Positions 33,301 to 44,076 of a stretch of 64,000 nt of DNA are shown here, in pieces. The first letter of the stretch is position 1. Every line of letters starts with the position of its first letter. Both the position numbers and the translations under genes were made by a program. The stretch covers positions 941,994 to 1,005,993 of the forward strand of contig MU270031.1 in NCBI GenBank assembly GCA_021432635.1, written 5' to 3'. The notes beneath the pieces were generated by a model. The model ran no database searches, was not told the origin of the DNA, and saw only the letters and a list, made by a program, of their open reading frames with translations. The DNA comes from Thozetella sp. PMI_491. Lineage: Eukaryota > Ascomycota > Sordariomycetes > Chaetosphaeriales > Chaetosphaeriaceae.

Positions 33301-35527
33301 CAGATCGATGCTCGACCTCATCATCGACATTTAGCCTATTGCTCTCGTCGATGTGCTTTAGCAGTTGTGTGGCTTCTGCCATGTTGAGCGGCTCTTTGGT
33401 GTATGCTAGCCATGCAAAGAAGATTCTCAACACCTTTCGGTCTTCTTCGGTGCGTGGCCGTGCACAGTCATCGAGCATAAGTTTGTAAAGCGCCTTTGTA
33501 TCCTTCGGCAGGCTTTCGAGCTCTTTCATGATCGGTGCTTCTCTTCCAATGCTGTTCAGCCTACGCATCATGTGGTCGATGTATCGGATGTCTAGGGCTG
33601 TGTCAGCGAAGCTCAAGGAGTGGCCGTAGAGTGGCCGTAACGTTGCGGTCTGAAACGTACTATCTGCCTTCTCACAGATCCTCCGCGTTATCTTCCCCTT
33701 GGTCCTGGACCTCAGTTTGCGAAGTATGGAGAGCTGCTTCATTCTCGCTGTGACAATGATTTTCATATCCTTCTCGAGTCTCTTCTTGTTGAGTTCGAAC
33801 CTGACCACCGGGGCCTTGATGGAATCAAGGAAACCGGGCTCGCTGGTAAATACCATCTGAATGTTGGTCTCAGATTTGTGAAATGAGTTGACGAGTTTGA
33901 CGAGCTCCTTCCGGGACTCCTCTGACGCCTCGTCGACTCCATCAAAGAGCAGAACGACTCTGCGATGCCCTTGCTTACCAAATTTGGAGAGGAAGAGGCG
34001 TTTCCACATCTTCAGCGTAGGCTCCCTATAGTAGGTTACGCCGTCATGCTGCAGGTCAGCCAGGACTTCTTCGCGGTATCGGACATCCTGCTGCGCAACC
34101 TGGAATGACATGGCTCGGAGCGCTATTGCAGCACTTCCGTAGTCCTCTTGGTCTTGGCTGAAGAAGGCACAGGCCACGGACACGTCCGACTCGCCCTCAA
34201 ACTCTTCCCGCAGCGCTCTCTGCATTGAGTAAACCAAGGATGACTTCCCCATACCAGGCGCGCCACAGATCCAAACAATAGGTACTGTTCCCCCTTCCAG
34301 ATCTTGGAAGAACATCTCGTCCCTGAGCCATTGGAATGTGCCATGGACGTGAGAGGTTTCGATTTCTGTGAGCAGCTCCTTCCAGTCGTCTGAAGGGTAC
34401 ACCATTGCCTGAAACATTCGCATGGCGGTCGACCTACGTGCCCCGCCGTCCATGTTCTGATCGGTGCCGGCCTTTCCCCGTTGCTGGGGCGTCCGCATCC
34501 GCTCGATCTTGCGCTCGATTCGCTTCATGGCAGCATTTTGCTCCTGCTCGTTGCCGTCCTGGCGGTTTACAACGTCTAGGATCTCCTGAGCACGAAAAGC
34601 AGCCTCCATAGCGTGCTGCTTCCCATCGACGGCTACCGCTATCGCCTCCTCTCCTAGGGCGTATATCATTTGTCCTTGAGCAAGGTTCTGCTGGCCCACG
34701 ATGAGACCCTGCTGTCCCAACTCGACTGCCTGGTTTACTCCTGACTGAATCGCCTTAAATTCTTTTCCGTACGAGTCAACCTTCCTCGACGTGTCGATGG
34801 TGACCCGCAGTGTGGCGATCATGGTGGCCTGCTCGAATCTCTGGAGGTGCAGGTGTAGGGAATCAAAAGCACCTGTGAGGCTCTTGTCGTTCTTCTCGAC
34901 CAGGGCCTTTGCCCATTTCTTGAGGCGACCCTGTTCCGTGCGATACTTCCTCGCAATGGCCGCAAGGGTGAGCAGCGACTTGAACACGTTCATGAGAAAG
35001 ACCTGGAACTGTTTCAGATCCGGCATTCTGTTTTCAAGCATCGCGATGCGCTCGAGGAAAGAATTCATGATGTCGAAGAATTGGACCACCATGTCGTAAT
35101 CTTCGGACACAGCCTTCGAAGCGCTCATGACGTAGTTGAAGGCTCTAGAAGCGCGGTTAGTACCCGCCACCCTGGAGATAATTCATGGAGTCGCTCACGT
35201 CAGGATGGCAGCACTAGGCGGAAATGCGGTGCTGGCGGCATTGGCGACGTAAGTAGCCACGTTCTGAATGATGGCCGAGTTCTTAGAGACGAGGGTCCGG
35301 AGCTTATCCACGCGGCCCTTGTCATGGCGGAACTGGCCGAAGAGTTGTAGCTGCTCCTCTTGTTCGCCCAGGATTCTCCCCATGTTCCAGCGAGAAGAAT
35401 CGGAACCTCGCAGGTCCGTTCCACCCGATTCATGATAGTAGTCGTTAATTGCCTGCTCCCATAGAGCACCCATGTCCGTTACCTCGTCGCCCATCGGAGC
35501 GCCGCTGTAGTAGCTTGCAGCGGCCAT
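30351..35527 (-). CDS. NLR-like STAND receptor: Goodbye - NACHT - helical/TPR-like - ZZ zinc finger
   Basis: Five minus-strand exons (35527-35199, 35144-33661, 33597-33297, 33235-30652, 30587-30351) join to 1644 residues with all phases consistent. The N-terminus (about 20-135, from ALWEQAINDYY) resembles the fungal STAND Goodbye domain, a death-inducing or signalling region in fungal NLRs. A long helical linker leads to the NACHT NTPase, with Walker A ICGAPGMGKSS (about 403-413) and Walker B VVLLFDGVDEAS (about 508-519). A winged-helix-like part follows (LPKDTKALYKLML). Residues about 600-1400 are helical with TPR-like pieces (CYRAIGMALKWYDHFEASI). Then come an acidic Asn-Gly-rich linker and a ZZ-type zinc finger (about 1535-1572): CNNC, then CYYC, then LCEKCYH. 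Such proteins sense non-self or damage in the cytosol, often in heterokaryon incompatibility. The 63-nt intron at 33598-33660 is optional because it is stop-free. The start at 35527 is preferred over the Met at 35635. Confidence 0.85.
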
Positions 35528-37529
35528 CTCGTCGCCGGTAGCCCCACTGACCGAGGCAGCAGGGGATCGTGGTAGTTTCTTAGCGTCGTATGCGAGTAGG
35601 ATATAACGATAAGAACAGGTGATTGACCACCGCACTCCTCTACCTCGTGAGGCACTCTCAGGGCATAGCCTAGAAGACTAAGTAGGATACGATACTTGGT
35701 ACGTGTCCACAAAAGGCCGAGGCCCTTCGAAGATATCTTCTGCAGGTAGCTCTCCCGGCCGGCAACCCCCCTGGCGCGGCTGATGGCGCCCTTTCCCCTG
35801 CCGCATCCTTATTGCAACAACCTTAGCCCGTAGAGTATCAGTATGGAGAGCCGCGCAAGCGCTAGGGTGCACATGGGTCAGAAGCTGAGAGGCACCACAC
35901 CCTGGTCGTTCCAAGTTGCGAATCAAATAGCGCCAATGGACCCCCGCACCAGTCAACCGACATGATAGTCCCATGCACTAATTGCTGACTTGCACTCCCA
36001 AGATAGTACTAGACAATTAGCAATCAGCTGGGATCAGCCAGCCTTGCCGGCCCAACTTGGCAAATTGGGTACAGATAGATTAATGGTATCGCACCACACT
36101 GCTCGGCGACGGATAGTGGGTCTCATGCGGGCGGGTGCCTCGGCCTTACCCTACGCATCACCAGCCAGCCAGCCAGCCAGCCACTCGCTGGCTGCCCAAG
36201 GTAGTACCGGCCATGCCGACATCCTGTATCTCGATGTCGAGAACCTAAGCCAGGTATTATCTCAACAGGACCGTATAGTAGAGACAGTAGGCGTGAAAGG
36301 GGGGATGAGGACAGACCTGATGACATATTGTATCGTGCAAGCCCAGGAATCTCGAAAGTACAGCTTATCATGCGTTTTTGTTGTCGCATGTATCGTCGTC
36401 TCACCACTGCTGACGAACTCTTCAGAGCCAAATGGCTGTCTCACCCTTCTCACCGGATATCAAGCAGGACTCGCATGTAGCACATATTCTTTGGCACTCT
36501 TGCTCAAACTCGGGAATAAACAACGCTACTTCTGTTCATAGTGGAGCAACCTGTGACAGATGAGTGTTGAGCAGTTTGCTCACTTACATGCATGCAACAT
36601 TAAGACGCGGCGATAATGAACCAGGGTCCGCGTGAGATTATCTTATATACAGAAACTTAGTGTCATCCTCATCGCTATGCATGCAAGTAGTTGCATTAGC
36701 CTAACGGCTTGACTGGAGAGAATATTCCCTGATCGAGGAACAACGGTGGCTGTGGCTCTCGCCCCGGCAGACGATCCAGTTCCCCGCCCCCAGACAAGGA
36801 ACGGCCCGCACTCAACGGTCCACGAAGCTCGTCGCGAGGATTATGAAGCCGGCTGAGCCTCCCGAAACAACCCTGCAGCACTAGTCTGTGGCTAGATATG
36901 TTTCGTAAGCAGCAGTATTACCACAATTACTCGTACAGACACATACGAGCTGCAATCATAGTCGAGAAGCAGTGGTGCCAAGGATGGGTGGTTGGCCTCT
37001 AGGGTGCTAAGTCAATGATTTGCCCCTGATGGAAAGTAATATTTAGGGAGAGCGTAGAGTACCTTGTCTTACACATCCACGCTAGAGACGATGGGCGGCT
37101 ATTATCGCAGCCAAGTGTACTATTCTATCTGTGCACGACAGTCAATATGAAACGGATACCTCCTCTTGACCAGCCCTACACCAGGGTCCATATATGTATG
37201 AGTAGATATTTTGAAGCTTCATAATAAAGATGCGTTCATTGGTTCTCCCTTTTTTTGCGCCTAGCAGGACTTCCGGACGTAGCTCTATCTAAATAGGCAC
37301 AAGTTTGGACCATCAGCGATATCGGCCCTGAAATGGCGATTAAAGTTCGCCAAGACCCAAGATGGGACGAACTCGCTCATATAGGGGAGATATTTGGCAA
37401 AGAATAGGGGCTAAACTAGGATTATATGCAACCTCTATAGTTTCTTACTCATCAACTGTGCTAGTATTGCAGCACTGCCCCGACTACATACCTAATTAAC
37501 AACGCTGAGATCTTGTTCCCTCTTAAGCT
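35528..37529. other. Intergenic, 2 kb, with a CAGC microsatellite
   Basis: No family-like gene. The promoter of the NLR lies in the first few hundred bases. A 183-codon plus frame at 35990-36541 is crossed by the microsatellite and has no recognisable domain. Confidence 0.4.
36160..36198. repeat. CAGC tetranucleotide microsatellite with hairpin
   Basis: Five to six CAGC units are followed by a short inverted copy (AGCCAG...CTGGCT), giving a small stem-loop. Confidence 0.7.
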
Positions 37530-39060
37530 CTAAAGCTCCCAAGACTTTCTGACAACACTGGCAAATCGCTGTATCCCAATTTCAATTTCCTCTTTCTACA
37601 AGCATGTCAGCATGACTTAGAAATCTCCGCCTTGGTGGCAAATAACCGTGGTCATCGAGAAGGCGAGACGGAGGTTCATAGTTTCCGCCTCAGCACCCCT
37701 AGCTACGGTCGTCACGCGATCTTGTCCTTGCCATGGGTGGAAAAACGCGCCAGGAACAAAGAGAATCTAGCACACAGTTTAGCGTCCGTGAAGATAATTG
37801 TGAAGGTCAAACTGGAATGTCGTACGCTTTCTTCAACGAGCAGCTCCCACAGCTTCTGGACAAATTCTTGCTCGGGGTCGGATGAGCCACCACCCAATTT
37901 TAATACCCGAAAACTCGGGTTCGATGTTAGATGGATCTTGAGCCAGATGAACATGCCACCAGCTGGTGGGACAAAACTAAAGATCGGGATAGACCTAGAT
38001 TTATCCACCGTAGTCATGGCCGCAACTAGACCTTCCACTTTAAGCTCAGGGTAATCTGCTGCCAGCACCAGCTCGAACTGCTGAAGGAACGCATTCATGA
38101 CCCAGCCGCAGCGTTCCTCGTATTTACCGCATAAATTCCTTAACCACGAGACGTACCCTTGCACCCCCCATGAATGAAGTAAGGAGAATGCTACGGCCTG
38201 GGACAAACCGGAAGGATCCTGCGTTTCCACCTCGCTGGCACGGAGCAGGCGCTCACTAAAGAGAGGGTTGGCGACGAAGTACCCGAGCCGAAGGCCGGGA
38301 ATCAATGTTTTGCTGAAGGACTCGAGACGAATAACCCGGCCTTGGTAGTCGTACTTTAGAAACGATGGGGACAGCTTCTGGAGGAAATCTTCATTTGAGA
38401 CTGGCTTCTCCTTCCGCGGGTCACCCCCGAGTGTGAACTGGGGGAACTGGAGAAAGTAGTAGGGGTCGTCCTCTACTATCACAACGTCTTGTCGAAGGGT
38501 ATAATATCAGTACACCAAGCCTGGAATGGGTAATAAAGAAAACTCACCATATTTCACACAAACTTCATATAATTCTTTCTTTCGCTGTCCGCTGTAGGTC
38601 ACCCCAGAAGGGTTGGAGCCAACTGGGACGGTATATAATACGTGCGGCCGACGAGCACCTGGATGTTGGGACTCCCATTGCGCGAGAGTTTTTTCGAGCA
38701 TATCGGCACGCATTCCTTCCGAATCCAGTGAAATGGGCGCCCCGAGATTACCCTTGGGCATCCATAAGGCCTGGAACATGGGATAAACAAACTCCTCGCA
38801 GAGGATGTAGTCTCCCTCTTCGAGTAACAGGTCTACAACCTTGCTCCAAGCATTCGTATTTCCCCCGTGGCAAAGCGTCTCGAGGTTGCTATATGCAGGC
38901 TGGTAGATCTCCTTGGTGAAATCGAAGCACCACTTTCGGAGCGCCGTGTTCCCCGCTGCATTTCCTGCCGTACGTATTAGCGGGTACACGGTTCACCAGG
39001 CCCGTCCTCTCACCATATTGAAACCATTGCGGGAGGTCTACCTCCGGCAAGACTGATCAT
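37530..39060 (-). CDS. Class I/II aminotransferase (ARO8/kynurenine-aminotransferase-like), N-terminally shortened
   Basis: Exons 39060-39042, 38964-38548, 38487-37826, 37766-37647 and 37595-37530 join in frame to 427 residues; relatives are nearer 480-550. PLP-site features are intact: VPVGSNPSGVT, VEDDPYYFL, the Schiff-base lysine in SFSKTLIPGLRLGYF, and a FVPPAGGMFIWLK arm. The C-terminus continues through two introns (ILFVPGAFFHPW, then FSMTTKEEIEIGIQRF). The N-terminal arm jumps from MISLAGG straight to NAAGNTALRKW, skipping about 80 residues that normally include much of the first beta strands. An intron with a GCTAATAC branch site spans the gap. Family enzymes transaminate aromatic or kynurenine-type amino acids. 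With the missing segment the fold and activity are doubtful. Confidence 0.7.
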
Positions 39061-39197
39061 CCCTTCATATCCATATACTTGATAATTCCCTTCAAAGGGC
39101 TAGGAGTCCTTGCACGGGACCTTGTGCTGATATGGTGAGAAAGGTCCACTGCATCGGGAATGCCATTTGGCTTCGTGCTCGATTCCGTGAGCAGCAT
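39061..39197 (-). pseudogene. Frameshifted original N-terminus of the aminotransferase
   Basis: A start at 39197 reads MLLTESSTKPNG and then SRARTPSPLKGIIKYMDMKG, which matches the family N-terminus. It hits a TGA one base out of frame with GMISLAGG. The family expects these parts to be continuous, so a single-base loss near 39068 has disconnected the true N-terminus. Confidence 0.65.
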
Positions 39198-40077
39198 GTT
39201 GCTAGCAACGCTTCCAATGAAGCGACCAGATGAGGATTACCTAAGTTCTAGGATACCAATAAACTAGCCATTTTACCCTATCGCCTACTTCTCGGCGTTC
39301 TATATTGTGATTTATCACTGGACAGTTTAAATCGTCGCACTTACACCGGGGCCGAAGAGCGGCTCTCTGGATCCGCCTCGACCCACTCGTGATCGGCTTC
39401 TTCCGGACACCTCGAATTCATTCGGAAGTTTCCACCTACCATTTCCTTTTGCAATGCACCGCAGACAAGGTGCTACACAAGATACATAGGTACTTTAGAT
39501 AAGACGAATTTCCTGTCTCGAGGTATAAGCAAGATACCTAGGTAATGGTATCAGTTAGGTCAAAACCGAGATCCACTCAAGTCGCGCACCATTTGCAACG
39601 CTGCCCCTTCTGGTAGTTCATGTGGAGGACTTATAGGCATGTTCTACGAACTGTTTAAGCGGTGATACAATCCTAACAGTACGCTACATGAAGTTTTCGC
39701 TCGTCTAATTTCTCCACATTGGCATCACGTAACAAATCCCGATCCTGGTAGTCCAACTTTTGAAGAAGACCACCCATAATTATAACCCATATGAACATGT
39801 GCGGCCGTCACATTCAAGCACACTAGACCAGTCGACGACTCACCACCCCGGCCGATGAACGCAGGCTACCATCATGAAGAGCGATAAAGGTAAAAAAAAT
39901 AAAAATAAAAAGTGATAGGAAGCAATGCCCCGTCAATGCCCTGCTCATAGTGGCTTGAGCAACGAAGAAGAGAGTGTTGCAAGTCGAAAGATTCTGAATA
40001 TCTGTCTCTTCTGTCCATCAGTTGGGATTGATTCGCACCGTTAAAGATACGACATCGACTCACAATTATAGTGGCCA
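39198..40077. other. Intergenic
   Basis: No gene seen. An A-rich run (about 39890-39912) lies within it. Confidence 0.4.
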
Positions 40078-41972
40078 TTATCTTCGGGTTATTCTGACCC
40101 AAAAGTCTTCTATGATCCAGATACCCTGCACACAGTTAGCCATGGAGAGGATGAGAAGGCATCGCGCAACTCACGGCATTGCTAATCTTTGCCGGTGTGC
40201 CTGCATGAGTGACAGAGAATTCAAATCGACGAAGGAGCTGGGCAGGCGGGGCCTGGTGTTAGCACGCCGGTGGACCAGACGCGAAGCGAGTGGGTATCGG
40301 TCGGTACCTCAACAAAGATTTTGTTAAACTCCATCCACGCGACGGTCTTGCCAAGACACTGGTACTTTCCGTAGTGAAACACCAAGTCAACGGTGCGGGT
40401 CATCGAGGCAAAGCGTTCAGGATTGGCTTCCAACCAACGATCCGGCCGGAACATCTCGGCGTCATCGCCGAACAGCTCCTTGGAGTGGTGGATGCCAAAC
40501 GGAGAAGAACCAATCTGGGTTCCTTCAGGGACAAACTTTCCATTAATGGTGTCGCCGCCGGGAGGTACAGTCTTGAAGAAAGCCCCAGCGGCAGGTGGGA
40601 GAATCCGTAGTGCCTCTTTTATCACCGCTTGGAGGTATGGCAATTCGCGTGCTTCGGCGTCTTTGATCGGGGACGAGATTTTGCCTGTGGATATTCCATC
40701 ATCAATCTCTGCTTGCAGGGCTCTGTAGGCAGCTGGGTTCCCAAGGAGGCCGAGTAGTACAACCCGAATCGTTGATGCCGATGTATCGCTTCCGGCGACG
40801 ATTTGCAGCAATGCTTCTCCCGAGGCTTCCTCTTGCGTCAGCCCATGGCGTATGAAAGACCCGAGCATATCCGGCTGCGACTTCGCTTGAGATGTAAAAC
40901 GGTCTGCCACCAATCTTTTTGCTACGCTGCACGTGATAGTCAGCGCCGTCTCTTAGGAGCCGCATGGAGTCTGGGACACTCACCCGATGAAAGCACCGAA
41001 GCCAAGCTTGTCACTCTCTTTTGGCAGGAGTCCGCGCAAGGGGCGAGACTGAAGCAGCGTCGCAAGCGATGGAATGTTGGCTAGAATTAACATGATGGGG
41101 ATAAAGGAATTAGTAATCTTGATATACTCGAACACATCGTCGTCCTGTTCCAGATACCCAAAGGCTTTGCCGAACGCAAGATGGCTGATCACGTCTAGGG
41201 TAAAATATTGAGTCTTTTGTGCGAAATCCATGGGCCGGTACACCTGCGCGGTCGAGAGATACTTCGTCTCGATCAGCTGGATCAGGTTGTCGATTTCCAG
41301 CTCAATTGTACACTCCATGGACTCGTTTTCTTTGCCCGAGTACTGCGCACCATTGATTAGATGTCTTGACAGCTTTAGGGTACGCGACAGGGAGGGTGCT
41401 CACTCCAGCGGCCATCTTGTAGCGCAGCTTAGTATGAGCGGCCTCGTCGCGCATTGAGAACAGGTTGTCCCTCTCGGGATCGAAACGCATCGCTTCGTAC
41501 CCTGCAGAGCGTACGTCAGTTTGCGACGGCGCAGTAGAAGGCTGTCGCCGGTCGAGCATACATGGGCCTCTTTCGTACGACGAGCGGACGGCCATAATGC
41601 GCCGTAGAACCTCCGGGTCGTCAGTCACCAGCTCATTCGGACCGATCCGTGCTAATGAGCCTATAAGGGTTGTGCGCGTGCGCGCTGCGTTAATGCCGCC
41701 GCCGCGAGTCGAGGGAGGAAGCGCGCTGCATGCAACTCACCATATTTGTCGGTCACCTCCTTGATGGCGGTAGGCTGTCGTCCTCGGAGCGATTCTCGAA
41801 CCATCCAGTACTTGGAGAAGGCCGCCCAGAACGGACCGGGTATGTGGGACAGGCGGTACCACTGTGCGACGGCGGGAATGGCCCACGCAACGACCACGGC
41901 GGCCAGCGCTGCGACAAACGCGGTCGTGGCACTCCATCTGGGCGATGGCCCTAAATCAGAGGGAGTCTCCAT
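40078..41972 (-). CDS. Cytochrome P450 monooxygenase (pisatin-demethylase-like group)
   Basis: Seven exons, 41972-41741, 41660-41562, 41501-41404, 41342-40984, 40926-40308, 40237-40175 and 40125-40078, give 505 residues. The N-terminal anchor helix (FVAALAAVVVAWAIPAV) places it on the ER membrane, followed by LSHIPGPFWAAF. Core P450 motifs are all present: I-helix VAGSDTSAST, ExxR in KEALRILPP, the PERF region MFRPDRWLE and the heme loop FHYGKYQCLGK, whose Cys ligates heme. The last two short exons restore FVELLRRFEFSV and the terminal WIIEDFWVRITRR. It diverges from the methyltransferase gene across 511 bp, so shared regulation is plausible. The substrate is unknown. Confidence 0.9.
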
Positions 41973-42483
41973 GGCAAATAGGGTGAGTTTCCGCGTGAGC
42001 GACGAGCAGCGATTGAGGTCAGCGTAGCATGGCGAGAGAAGGGATGCGAAGGAGGAGGGCCCGCGCTGGCTGCGACGCTACCAGTTCCGGGGAGGCGGGT
42101 TCAGCCGAGAAGCTGGGCTGACGGGTCTACCACTTAAAACTATCCAAGTTAGTACCGAGGGGATGGGTCTTGGCTTGACGTGGTTGATAGCAAGCGCTGT
42201 CTTCCTGTTCCCCACGAAACAAGAAATGTCGACCAGACGATTGGATTGTGGCGAGACTCGGCGGGGGGTGTCTCAGTCGGGTGCCGGCAGCTCAGCACGC
42301 ACGGCGTACCCTGCGTTTTCGTACCCACTGACCCTATTTATCCAGCTCCAGAATGCGCCCTCAACTCAGACATGTCCATCCCGCCCATCTGTCTCTCCCT
42401 CTCTCTCTCCTTTTCCTCCGGGCTTCGTCGTCGGCCAGGACAGAGAGAAAAAAAAAGGGTTGCCCTGCCCAAAATAGCCCGCC
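41973..42483. promoter_or_regulatory. Bidirectional promoter between P450 and methyltransferase
   Basis: These 511 bp separate two divergent start codons. A CT-rich tract (about 42386-42420, CCCTCTCTCTCTCC type) lies just upstream of the methyltransferase start and is typical of fungal 5' leaders. I recognise no specific factor site with confidence. Confidence 0.45.
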
Positions 42484-44076
42484 ATGCCCACCAGCAGCCC
42501 CCTTGCCAGCTCGCAGGCCACGAGCCCGGAACCAACGACCGACGTTATAGACGCCGCCGTAATTGAGGCAGCGCCACTCGAACCCGATGTGCGCATCTCG
42601 TCACACAAGGAATTGGCAAAGAGGGGAAACTGACAGGCAAAAAAAACACAGGACCACGAAAGCGACCATGTCCTCGACGATGCCGATTCGGCTCTCGGGA
42701 GCGTACGTATAACAAGCTCCTCCTCGCGCTAGCTTATACGGCCGTGTCCTAATTAGGCAATCGCGCGTAGGTGCAATCCTCGAGCGCCTCGTTCCGCGAA
42801 GAGATGATCAGGCAACGGCGCGAACACGGGCGGGAATATCAAGGCTATATGGAAGCTAGTGCGTGGCTCCGCGGTAAGGCACTTAGTGCGAAGCTAATGA
42901 GCTCGAGATAGAATACGTCCTGCCCATGGATGAGGTACCGATACCACATTCGCCCTTCACACCGTCTCAAGGGCCATACTAACGATACCAACCTTGCAGC
43001 AAGAACTAGAGAGACTCGGTGAGACCTCCGCCCCTTTCCCTCCTTTTCCCTCCCTTCCCCTTCCTTTCCTCCCCTGTCTACCCCCGCCCTAGTGCCTTAC
43101 CTTCTAACGCCCCGAAGACTTTCAATGTCATCTGGTCTGGCTTACTCTGGGCAAACAAAATGGGTTCGCACCGATCAAAAGCCCGGCACGGGCACTGGAT
43201 GTCGGCACGGGCACGGGCATCTGGGCCATCCAGTTTGGTGAGACTCTTCCCCGACTCCGGCTCTTCGACGCCCAGCCTCCACTGACTCATAGCAGCCGAT
43301 GAACACCCGGAGACGGAGGTCCTCGGAGTTGATTTAGCTCCAGTGCAGCCAGACTTGTAAGTCAACCCGATTCAAAGTGTCTGAAACTGTGGACTAACCA
43401 GGGCGCCCGAAATGGGCCGCCCGCCGCAGCGTGCCCCCAAACCTAAGTTTCGAGGTGGACGACCTGGAACAGCACTGGAACTTTTCCCGCAAGTTCAACT
43501 ACATCCACTCCCAGCTCATGATAGGCGCGTTTCAAGACTGGCCCAAGTTTTTTCGACAGAGCTACGAGTACGCCCAGGCCCTATCACGTCTCTGCCCGCA
43601 CGGGCACAGCTAATTCGACCCATGGTAGATTCTTGGAACCGGACGGTTATCTCGAGGTGCACGACATTGACTTCGTCATCAAATGCGACGACGGCAGCCT
43701 CCCGTACGACTCTGCGCTGGTAAGGTGGCATATTCATATGCACGAGGCCGCGGCCAAGGCGGGGTTTCCGCTCGATGCCATCTCAAAAGTGCCGGATATG
43801 ATGAGAGGCGCTGGATACACCGACATCGTCGCGCGGCCGCTCAAGTGGCCGATCAATACGTGGCCCAAGGATGCAAAGCACAAAGAGCTGGGCCGCTGGG
43901 CCATGGAGAACTTCATCTGGGGCTGCGAGTCAATGAGCCTCGCCCTCTTCACCCGCGTCCTGGGCTGGTCGGCCGAGGAAGTTAGCGTCTTTATGGCTCA
44001 CGTAAGAAACGACTTGCGCAACAGGAAGATGCATGCATATTGGAACTTTTGGGTGATTTATGGTCGCAAGCAGTGA
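42484..44076 (+). CDS. LaeA-like SAM-dependent methyltransferase
   Basis: Nine exons, 42484-42588, 42652-42702, 42771-42858, 42894-42934, 43000-43018, 43118-43237, 43296-43356, 43430-43567 and 43629-44076, give 356 residues in one frame. The SAM site is ALDVGTGTGIWAIQFADEHP, followed by VLGVDLAP, FEVDDLEQHWNFS and GYLEVHDIDF, all typical of the LaeA/UMTA-like class I family. A low-complexity N-terminus (MPTSSPLASSQATSPEP) precedes it. These proteins act in nuclei or cytosol; LaeA regulates secondary metabolism, while many paralogues are cluster tailoring enzymes. The intron placed at 42859-42893 is only 35 nt, unusually short. Without it the frame stops, so the gene may be damaged there. Confidence 0.75.

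Noticed and set aside
35990-36541. 183-codon plus-strand frame
   Set aside because: Crosses the CAGC microsatellite and shows no family resemblance or promoter.
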